Below, piece after piece: positions 58,601 to 64,000 of a DNA stretch of 64,000 bases (positions within the stretch are counted from its first letter, which is position 1; each line of letters starts with the position of its first letter). The translations under genes were made by a program, and so were the position numbers. The DNA is from UBA2387 sp019454665 (lineage in GTDB: Bacteria; Armatimonadota; Fimbriimonadia; Fimbriimonadales; Fimbriimonadaceae): positions 1 through 64,000 of the forward strand of contig BTVX01000002.1 of NCBI GenBank assembly GCA_045862995.1, read 5' to 3'. The notes under the pieces were generated by a model. That model saw only the letters and a program-made list of their open reading frames with translations, did not search any database and was not told the DNA's origin.

Positions 58601-59162
58601 GCTGATGAACTGCTTTGCGATCTCCATTTCCTTGGGGCTCCAGTACGGCGTTCCTCTTGAGGAGTACGTCGAAGCCTTCGTGTTCACGCGCTTCGAGCCG
58701 AACGGGCCGGTGCAGGGGCACGACAACATCAAGGTCGCCACATCGGTGATTGACTACATCTTCCGCGAACTCGCCATGTCCTACCTCGGTCGGACGGACC
58801 TGGTGCAGGTGTCGCCCGAGGACCTGCGCGGCGACACGGTCGGCACCCCCCGCCAGCCTGCGCTCGACTTCGAAGAGGAAGAGGAGCGAGAGGACGTCAG
58901 GGGCATTCCGCCCGGTTACTCGCACGAGGACCACGATTCGCTCGGCTTTTCGAAAGGGCGACCGGTAGATCGGCCCCAGGCGATCGAAACCGCGGTGCGT
59001 TCGGAAGTCCCAAGCCGCCTCGATCCAGCCGAACAGCGGCGAATCGCGCGGCTGAAGGGCTACGAAGGCGACCCGTGCGGTGATTGTGGCGCTTTCACCA
59101 TGGTGCGCAACGGCGTTTGCCTGAAGTGCGACACGTGCGGCGCGACCAGCGGTTGCAGCTAA
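55611..59162 (+). CDS. nrdJ: Adenosylcobalamin-dependent (class II) ribonucleoside-diphosphate reductase
   Basis: 1183 residues. It reduces ribonucleotides to deoxyribonucleotides with a radical made from B12, so it works with or without oxygen. The class II features are NSPQWFNTGLHYAYG, PQPHACFILSVKDD, the YGSGVGTNFSSLRG finger-loop region, and NPCSEYMFLDDTACNLASINL, with the N-x-C-x-E active-site residues. ANKCGAKGTRYI and a long B12-type C-terminal part follow. The C-terminus has a CGDC...CLKCDTCG zinc-ribbon-like tail for redox exchange. The length fits the long NrdJ form. It is coupled to nrdR. AGGAAG precedes the ATG. Confidence 0.96.
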   Translation: MKIGRYFTTAEQGAYGGIEFVARKSEIRNPDGTKVFSMENVMVPAAWSQVATDILAQKYFRKAGVPQPDGTTGGETDSRQVFHRLAGCWRHWGEQYGYFNSTEDADAFYDELCHMLARQIAAPNSPQWFNTGLHYAYGITGTPQGHYYVDPVSGDLKKSENAYERPQPHACFILSVKDDLVNEGGIMDLWTREARIFKYGSGVGTNFSSLRGENEPLSGGGKSSGLMSFLRVGDRSAGAIKSGGTTRRAAKMVCLDIDHPDIEKFVNWKVREEQKVAALVTGSVLNNKHLNAILQAGHGAKELPERDRFDLRKNEGLRRAVAEAKTAQVSLNYIQRVIQLGAQGAREIEFPIFDTGYESEAYVTVSGQNSNNSVRVTDAFLRAVESDDTWALKGRTDGRTMKTLPARELWDQICEAAWASADPGLQYDTTINDWHTCPVDGRINASNPCSEYMFLDDTACNLASINLVKFLDEETGKFDIEGYRHAIRLWTIVLEISVLMAQFPSPSIAKLSYEFRTLGLGYANLGALLMRQAVPYDSEESRAIAGALTAILGGESYATSAELAREMGPFPGYKRNAKDMLRVIRNHKSAAYDALEDDYEGLSVKPVGISSDRCPTDLLVAARRAWDRALQLGEQHGYRNAQVTVLAPTGTIGLVMDCDTTGVEPDFALVKFKKLAGGGYFKIVNQSVPAALRKLGYGVEQIEDIVAYCVGHKTLRDAPGINHQTLRDRGFDDAALQRLEASLESSFDIQFAFNKWNLGEEFCRAKLGFSDAQLDDFGFDMLAALGFTKAEVAAANVYACGTMTIEGAPHLAKEHYPVFDCANKCGAKGTRYISAEGHIRMMAATQPFLSGAISKTINLPSNATIEAVSEAYLLSWKLGLKANALYRDGSKLSQPLNSSVDDAAAAILEASLGDLPSAPIPVLAEPGTVDSEVHAAAQKLVYRYISKRRLMPARRRGYTQKARVAGHKVYIRTGEYDDGALGEIFIDMHREGAAFRSLMNCFAISISLGLQYGVPLEEYVEAFVFTRFEPNGPVQGHDNIKVATSVIDYIFRELAMSYLGRTDLVQVSPEDLRGDTVGTPRQPALDFEEEEEREDVRGIPPGYSHEDHDSLGFSKGRPVDRPQAIETAVRSEVPSRLDPAEQRRIARLKGYEGDPCGDCGAFTMVRNGVCLKCDTCGATSGCS

Positions 59163-59218
59163 CCCAACGAACCGCCGCAAATCGGTGCTTGGAGGCGAGT
59201 CCGGACGTCTAACTAGGC

Positions 59219-62182
59219 GTGCGTCTTGTCGCGATCGTCTGCCTGCTCTGGACTTGGTGTCTGGGGTTCTGCTCGGAGTTGCCGTTCGTCCCCAGCAAGC
59301 GCTGGGCCATCGTGGTCGGGGCGAACGAGTACGCCGAGATGGGTCGGCTCAGCTTCGCCGCGCGGGACGCCCAGCGGTTCGCTTCGAAACTGCAGAACCA
59401 ATACCGGTTCGAGGCCTCGACGATCTCGCTGTTCACCGACCTGCCGAACGTGAGCAAGCCGCCGACGAGCGAGAACGTACTGGGCGAACTCGACCGCGTG
59501 CTCGCCGACAAGCGACTCGACCAGTCCGACCTGTTCGTGTTCTTCTTCGCGGGGCACGGCATCGGGACGCCCAAGGGCGACTTCCTCCTGCCCACCGACG
59601 CCACGAAGGCGAACGCGGAGAGAGTCGGCATCCCCATCAAAGCCCTCATCGCGCGCATCGTGAAAGCCGGATTGAGGAACGTCCTGTTCATTGCCGACGC
59701 CTGTCGCGGAGGGGACGAGAACGCCTTCGGAGCGGAACTGCAGGAGCTTGGCCGAACGTCCAACATCGCCGTGATGCTCGGCTGCGCACCGGGCAAGCGG
59801 TCGTACGAGTTCCAGAACGTGCGGCACGGGGCGTTCACCTACTGCCTGCTTCAGGCGATGGACAAACAGGACCTGCGCGACCCGCGGTCTGGGGCGTTGT
59901 GGGCCTCGCGGGTCGGGCAAGAAGTGGCCGAGCAGGTCGAGGCGTTCACCCGCCCGACCTATGGCGATGCCGCACAGAAGCCCTCGCTTTGGTCTGAAAA
60001 GACCCAGGATGTCATGCTCGGGGCGTTCGTGCCGAGCCAGCCCGGCGAAGCGATCAAGGCCTTCGCGGAGCAGGCGGGCGCCCTGAAGCCCGAGCAACAC
60101 GCCGCCGCTCTGGCGGGCTACGCCGAGTCGCTGTTCGAAGCCGACCGCTACGAAGACGCCGTCGAGATGCTCAAAACGCTGGAGCAACTGGACCGCATCA
60201 CGCCGACGTCCTACTACACCTTCGGCGTCTCGCTTGGCCTCATCGGGAGGTTGAAAGAGGCCGACAGAGTGTTCGGCAAGTTGCTCGAACGCACCGATGA
60301 CCCCTATCTGCGAAATCTGGCCATCCTTAGCAACCAATCCCGCAACACGACACCGTCGGTCAAAATCGCGGCGGCACGCGAGCTCGTGCAAAGCGATGGC
60401 GGGTTCACCGCATGGCAAGTAGCATGGTCGGCCACCAGCGACGTGGGCAAGCTCCAAGACAAGCGGGACTTTCTCCGTATATCGTTGGAACTACCCACCT
60501 TTACGGAACGCACCAAACACTACATTCGCGCCGAGCAAGCCGCACTCGATGGCGACTACCTGAAGAGCCTGGAGCTGCTTAGGCTCTGCGCCCAAGCCGA
60601 GAGTCAAGAGCCCGTGGACATGGTGGTCTACTCCGGCCAGATTGTCTCGGCCGTTCAGTCGGGCGTTCCGGAGGAACTCGCAAAGGTCATCGAGGATGCC
60701 GAAAAGGCTCTGCCTCATTCCGGAATCTGGGCGCTCAGTCGTGCACGTTTGTTCAAGAACGCGGGCCGCATTCAAGACATGCTGGCCGCTCTCAAGGAGT
60801 GTCTTGGAAAGGACCTTTCGCCTTACGGGATGCTCCAAGCCGTTCGGATAGCGGGTATCCGCTCCATCGTCATCGCCGATGCCGTCAAGGCGAAAGCTGA
60901 GAACCATCCCTTTGCATGGCAAGCACGGCTGGCTCTGGCGCTGAGCGATGGGCTGCGACAAGAGCAGGATCAGCGCGAAGACGTGCTTGAATCAGCGTTC
61001 AAATACAGCGACGATCCCCTTTCGTTCATCATCGAAGCGATTACCATTCTCAACGAGATGATGTGGGAAGGAGTCGAACTGGGCGTTATCCCGAGGCAAA
61101 CCCTCGGCGAGAACTCGATGGCGTTCTTCGACGTGCTGCTCGGCCAGATCGAGAAGTTTGGTTACGATGCAGCGTGCTGGAACATGCTGTTCATGCTTGG
61201 ACTCGAATCGGAGCGAACCGAACAACTGGCCCTGCTCATGGACCGCTACTTCCCGAAGAAAGACCTCGAACCTTCGCTCAAGTCCTTGGCAGTCATCACG
61301 TACCTCAACGTCGCGCGCTACGACGATGCGATTCGCTTGGCCGTGGAAGGTGGGTTCTCTCCAGAGGATCTAGCCGATCAAGGTTGGTACCTCGCGATGG
61401 CGTATGCCATACGAGGCGAGCAAGAAAAGGCCGTGGCCCTGATACCCAAGCTCCCAAAGTCGAGTGACATGCTGGCGGAGCAAGTCGAGGCCTTCAAGCT
61501 GGTGATGGATGTGCGCGAGAAGAAGGAGGGAGCCCTGGAGCGTCTCTCAGTTGCCGAGCCGGGCTCGATTGCGTCGCACGCGTGGAAGGGAATCGCTTGG
61601 GCCGAACTAGGCGACTGGGAGCGTGCGGAACCGCTGTTGAGCCTGTCGCGCACCGACCGGAGTATGGGATTCACCTTCGTCCACATGAAGGCTCTCACGT
61701 TGCTCCACGATCGCATGCGCGCCACTGGGCGGGATGCCGAGGCAGACGACCTTGCGTTCGAACTTCACTCCAGCCAATTCAGCAACCCATTGGTCGGGAC
61801 GATTCACTATGGCAAAAGCGGGGTAGGCGAGTGGGATGGCAAATACACGTGGGAAGCGCGTATGTTCATTCCGGGCGTTGGTCAGAACACCGGAGTGCAG
61901 TGGATCGGCGACATGAACTTGACCATTAAGGACGGTCTTGCGGCGGGCTCGGTCGTCATCGAAGGTGCGCTCTTCCCGATCACGGGCCGGGTGGATGGCT
62001 ACGGCAATCTGTCGGCCCAGTGGACGATGAACGGGCTTACGGGCACCATGCAGGGCAAGATGGCGCAAGCATCGTACTATGGGAAGTATCCAAAGTTCGA
62101 AGAAGGGGCGCAGGTGTTTCAGTTCTTTGAGCCGAACCTGGCGCGTCAGATCATCTTCGCCCGTCCTAAGAAGACTCCTTAG
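59219..62182 (+). CDS. Secreted caspase-fold (peptidase C14) protein with TPR-like repeats
   Basis: 987 residues from a GTG. A hydrophobic signal (RLVAIVCLLWTWCLGFC) is followed by a caspase-like p20 domain (about 25-240): KRWAIVVGANEYAEMG, the catalytic His113 in FFAGHG, and Cys162 in FIADACRGG. Both catalytic residues are intact. Residues about 285-780 are helical, with TPR/SEL1-type pairs (YAESLFEADRYEDAVEMLKTL, ARYDDAIRLAVEGGFSPEDL). The end (about 820-987) is beta-rich (WDGKYTWEARMFIPG). Such proteins are found in bacteria with complex life styles; an exported localisation is unusual. The specificity is unknown. It is converged upon by the lipoprotein gene, with a 17-base overlap. Confidence 0.9.
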   Translation: MRLVAIVCLLWTWCLGFCSELPFVPSKRWAIVVGANEYAEMGRLSFAARDAQRFASKLQNQYRFEASTISLFTDLPNVSKPPTSENVLGELDRVLADKRLDQSDLFVFFFAGHGIGTPKGDFLLPTDATKANAERVGIPIKALIARIVKAGLRNVLFIADACRGGDENAFGAELQELGRTSNIAVMLGCAPGKRSYEFQNVRHGAFTYCLLQAMDKQDLRDPRSGALWASRVGQEVAEQVEAFTRPTYGDAAQKPSLWSEKTQDVMLGAFVPSQPGEAIKAFAEQAGALKPEQHAAALAGYAESLFEADRYEDAVEMLKTLEQLDRITPTSYYTFGVSLGLIGRLKEADRVFGKLLERTDDPYLRNLAILSNQSRNTTPSVKIAAARELVQSDGGFTAWQVAWSATSDVGKLQDKRDFLRISLELPTFTERTKHYIRAEQAALDGDYLKSLELLRLCAQAESQEPVDMVVYSGQIVSAVQSGVPEELAKVIEDAEKALPHSGIWALSRARLFKNAGRIQDMLAALKECLGKDLSPYGMLQAVRIAGIRSIVIADAVKAKAENHPFAWQARLALALSDGLRQEQDQREDVLESAFKYSDDPLSFIIEAITILNEMMWEGVELGVIPRQTLGENSMAFFDVLLGQIEKFGYDAACWNMLFMLGLESERTEQLALLMDRYFPKKDLEPSLKSLAVITYLNVARYDDAIRLAVEGGFSPEDLADQGWYLAMAYAIRGEQEKAVALIPKLPKSSDMLAEQVEAFKLVMDVREKKEGALERLSVAEPGSIASHAWKGIAWAELGDWERAEPLLSLSRTDRSMGFTFVHMKALTLLHDRMRATGRDAEADDLAFELHSSQFSNPLVGTIHYGKSGVGEWDGKYTWEARMFIPGVGQNTGVQWIGDMNLTIKDGLAAGSVVIEGALFPITGRVDGYGNLSAQWTMNGLTGTMQGKMAQASYYGKYPKFEEGAQVFQFFEPNLARQIIFARPKKTP

Positions 62183-62819
62183 GTTCTTTCCAGTTCGGCT
62201 TGGGCTTGCTGCCGAAATCAAACGGGTGAACCCCGGCGGCACCATCGTAGTAGAGCACTGTCGCGAACTCGCCGAGAACCGTTCGCGAGCCCGAACCTCC
62301 CGCCACCCGCCACACGTTGTCGAGCGCATAGGTTCCCGCTCGCGGGTCTTCGATCTCGGAAAGATTCAAGCGGTAGCCTCCGTCCGGAAACACATAGGGT
62401 GGCCGGTCGGGACCCGGAGCGGTCGGCGGTCCGCCCGTGGTGAAGCACGTGATTTCGAACGAGGCACCGTTGACGAACTCGATGTTTTTGGGCAAGAGGC
62501 TCTTCACGGGAGACTCGAAGTCGCTTGCCTTCGCCCCCGCCGAGATCAGTGCGCCCTTCCATTCGTCAGGCCGGCCGGGGATGGTTGTTGTGCCATCGCT
62601 GACGCCTCCCGACACCTGGTAGGGCGGAACATAGCCGTCATGCTGCGAGGCATAGAGCAACATGGCCTGACCGATGCGCTTGAGCTTGGCGATGGTGTTG
62701 GGCGATTCGCTCCATGCCGCTTTTTCTAGGGTCGCTTCATGAGGTGCTGCGATGGGCGGTTCGCAACCCGTCAACACAAAGCCGAATGCAAGGGGAGCCA
62801 GAAGCAATCTTGTCTTCAC
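62166..62819 (-). CDS. Lipoprotein with a pseudopilin-like globular head
   Basis: 217 residues. The lipobox FVLTGC gives Cys19. The body starts NTIAKLKRIGQAMLLYASQHDGYVPPY, the helix-turn-Y.n.hDg.lPp pattern that normally follows the prepilin helix in DUF1559-type pseudopilins. DGGYRLNLSEIEDPRAGTYALD and FATVLYYDGAAGVHPFDFGS then recall the H-x9-DG region. It appears to be a pseudopilin head anchored as a lipoprotein instead of by a prepilin helix. No other function is evident. Its stop overlaps the end of the convergent caspase gene. Confidence 0.75.
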   Translation of the reverse strand: MKTRLLLAPLAFGFVLTGCEPPIAAPHEATLEKAAWSESPNTIAKLKRIGQAMLLYASQHDGYVPPYQVSGGVSDGTTTIPGRPDEWKGALISAGAKASDFESPVKSLLPKNIEFVNGASFEITCFTTGGPPTAPGPDRPPYVFPDGGYRLNLSEIEDPRAGTYALDNVWRVAGGSGSRTVLGEFATVLYYDGAAGVHPFDFGSKPKPNWKEPKESS

Positions 62820-62900
62820 CTTTCTGATACCTCGTGTTTATTCTATCAGGAATGGCGGCGAGTGTCAAGAGGCGATGACGAAGTCCGTCATAATGGGGCC

Positions 62901-63380
62901 GTGTCCGACTTCGCAGCACCGTGGGAACTCTCCCGCTCTCGTTTCATTGCCGAGTTCAGCGGCCTTCGTCAAGATCAGCTCGACTGGAGCCCGGCGCCGG
63001 GTGTGTTGAGCATCGGCCAAATGGCGGCGCACGTCGCCGGCGTCGAGGCGTACTTCTCCCGACAGCTGCGCGATCTGACGCTGGACCCGAGCCTGCGCCG
63101 CGTAGAGATGTCGGCAGTAGACGGGGTGGTGAACGACAAGCCGTTCCCGTTCGAGGCGGGCGAGTTGACCGTGGAAGGCCTCCTTGGAGTCTTCGCTGCG
63201 ACCGAGGCGCTGGTGCGCCCCATGATGGACGACCCCGCTACCATCTCAGAGAAATCGTTGGTCAGCGCCTTGGGTCCGGTGATTGACGGTCGCGGGGCGT
63301 TGACGCGCCTGGCGTTCCACCCGGCCTACCACCAAGGGCAGGCGTACCTGCTCAAGCAGTTGCCCGGCTACCCGCGTTAG
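62901..63380 (+). CDS. DinB-superfamily protein
   Basis: 159 residues from the GTG at 62901; CATAAT at 62889-62894 precedes it by 6 bases and no Shine-Dalgarno sequence is present, so it may be leaderless. The three metal-site histidines of the DinB fold can be placed in QMAAHVAGVEAYFSRQL and in RLAFHPAYHQGQAYLLKQL (HxxxH). The SRFIAEFSGLRQDQLDWSPAPGVLSIGQM start is typical. Proteins of this family are putative metal-dependent transferases or hydrolases, often acting on thiols. The specific reaction is unknown. Confidence 0.85.
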   Translation: MSDFAAPWELSRSRFIAEFSGLRQDQLDWSPAPGVLSIGQMAAHVAGVEAYFSRQLRDLTLDPSLRRVEMSAVDGVVNDKPFPFEAGELTVEGLLGVFAATEALVRPMMDDPATISEKSLVSALGPVIDGRGALTRLAFHPAYHQGQAYLLKQLPGYPR

Positions 63381-63400
63381 GCGCTCCCCTCCGATCCCGC

Positions 63401-64000
63401 TCAGCGGAAGCGCCAGACGATCGAGCCCGAGCGGCCGTTGATCGCGTTCGCGCTCATGGACTTCGCGTGCCCGTCGGCGAACACGATGGGGGTGACTCCC
63501 GATCCCGTCCCGTTCTTGCCGTAGTAGGCGAAGATCGGTTTGAGCTGCGACGGCGCGAGCGTGGCCCCGAGTTCGGCGACCAGGTCACGGTCGGCGCACA
63601 GCGGCGGGCTGAGCTTGGGGTCGGGGAGGTAGGTCTCGCCGTTGTAGGGGCTGAACACGTAACCTCGGTACTTGGCTGCCCGCTCGCCCCACGGGGTCAC
63701 GGCGAACAGGGCCACTCGGGCGGCCTCGTCGGCCTGGCTGAAGGTCGCTGGAGTGGTGAAACCTTCGCAGCCCGAGGTGTCCGCCTGACCTTCCACGCAT
63801 CCGTGCTCGGTGAAGTCGAGCGCCGTTGCGCCGTTGTAGCCGATGTTCTGCCAACTGCGTTCGTTCCAGCCGTTGGCGAATCGCCCGTTGGTGCCGGGTG
63901 CGATCAGGATCTCCTTGGACTTGATGTACGGGAACACCATCGGCGACCAGATCACGGGTTCTTGATTCGGGTCGGCGGGGTAGATGGTGGACGGGACGAA
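63401..64000 (-). CDS. Pseudopilin-type protein, C-terminal part (5' end beyond the window)
   Basis: The frame is open from position 64000 to the stop at 63401, 199 codons, with no in-frame start that fits; the GTG at 63955 is internal. The C-terminus VIFADGHAKSMSANAING, i.e. H/DGH followed by small residues, is the H-x9-DG signature of DUF1559-type pseudopilins. The YVFSPYNGETYLP and FSQADEAARVALFAVTPWG segments are typical of the large Armatimonadota families. It would complete a third prepilin-like gene in this window. Confidence 0.8.
   Translation of the reverse strand, partial: FVPSTIYPADPNQEPVIWSPMVFPYIKSKEILIAPGTNGRFANGWNERSWQNIGYNGATALDFTEHGCVEGQADTSGCEGFTTPATFSQADEAARVALFAVTPWGERAAKYRGYVFSPYNGETYLPDPKLSPPLCADRDLVAELGATLAPSQLKPIFAYYGKNGTGSGVTPIVFADGHAKSMSANAINGRSGSIVWRFR

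Overview
The window looks like chromosomal DNA of a high-G+C, Gram-negative-type bacterium, most likely Armatimonadota (Fimbriimonadia-like). The evidence is indirect. There are three prepilin-like genes, two of which are complete and share the N-terminus MKRAFTLIELLVVIAII followed by an FPVYAQAK motif. Other pointers are a DUF6785-type membrane protein, an RCC1-repeat protein ending in a dockerin-like module, a PEP-CTERM protein, many small lipoproteins and a B12-dependent ribonucleotide reductase. No 16S rRNA, tRNA, phage, insertion sequence or CRISPR array is visible. Genes are tightly packed, and no gene-free stretch exceeds about 240 bases.

Layout. 1-3.4 kb (minus): a BMP-type lipoprotein, argH and a DUF6785 membrane protein form one operon. 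3.4-6 kb (plus): an unknown protein, a secreted repeat-rich protein and a DCC-family thiol protein. 6-21 kb: rpoB and rpoC, each with its own control signals, separated by about 6 kb. That gap holds an RCC1/dockerin lipoprotein gene and, on the opposite strand, an overlapping hen1-pnkp RNA-repair pair. 21-25.6 kb: pckA with an isochorismatase-like gene, a pterin dehydratase gene, a small membrane protein and a phosphohexomutase. 25.7-30.3 kb (plus): an SDR, a catalytic/non-catalytic M16 peptidase pair with REP-like repeats, an unknown protein and a NifU-like protein. 30.3-32.5 kb (minus): a two-domain FKBP lipoprotein, a secreted protein and a degenerate ArgC homologue. 32.5-36.3 kb: rimO, a multi-pass transporter-like protein, a small membrane protein and an HD phosphohydrolase.

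36.3-42 kb (minus): pseudopilins, an adenylate/guanylate cyclase with an apparent CTG start, DUF2993, an M48 protease and lipoproteins. 42-48.8 kb: a Cys/Met-metabolism PLP enzyme, a broken accD fragment, two secreted unknown proteins in visibly A+T-richer DNA, ispG and an unknown secreted protein. 48.9-52.6 kb (minus): a five-gene operon of threonine dehydrogenase, a YprB-like exonuclease, pyroglutamyl peptidase, a DinB-like protein and an atypical SDR. 52.7-64 kb: the 2-oxo-acid dehydrogenase E2 gene, a PEP-CTERM protein, nrdR-nrdJ, a secreted caspase-fold protein, a pseudopilin-like lipoprotein, a DinB-like protein and a partial pseudopilin.

The most striking points are the complete Hen1/Pnkp RNA-repair cassette inside a split rpoB/rpoC locus, RpoB substitutions at rifampicin-contact positions, two families of REP-like repeats that touch coding sequences, and several catalytically degenerate or broken enzymes (ArgC-like, SDR, accD).
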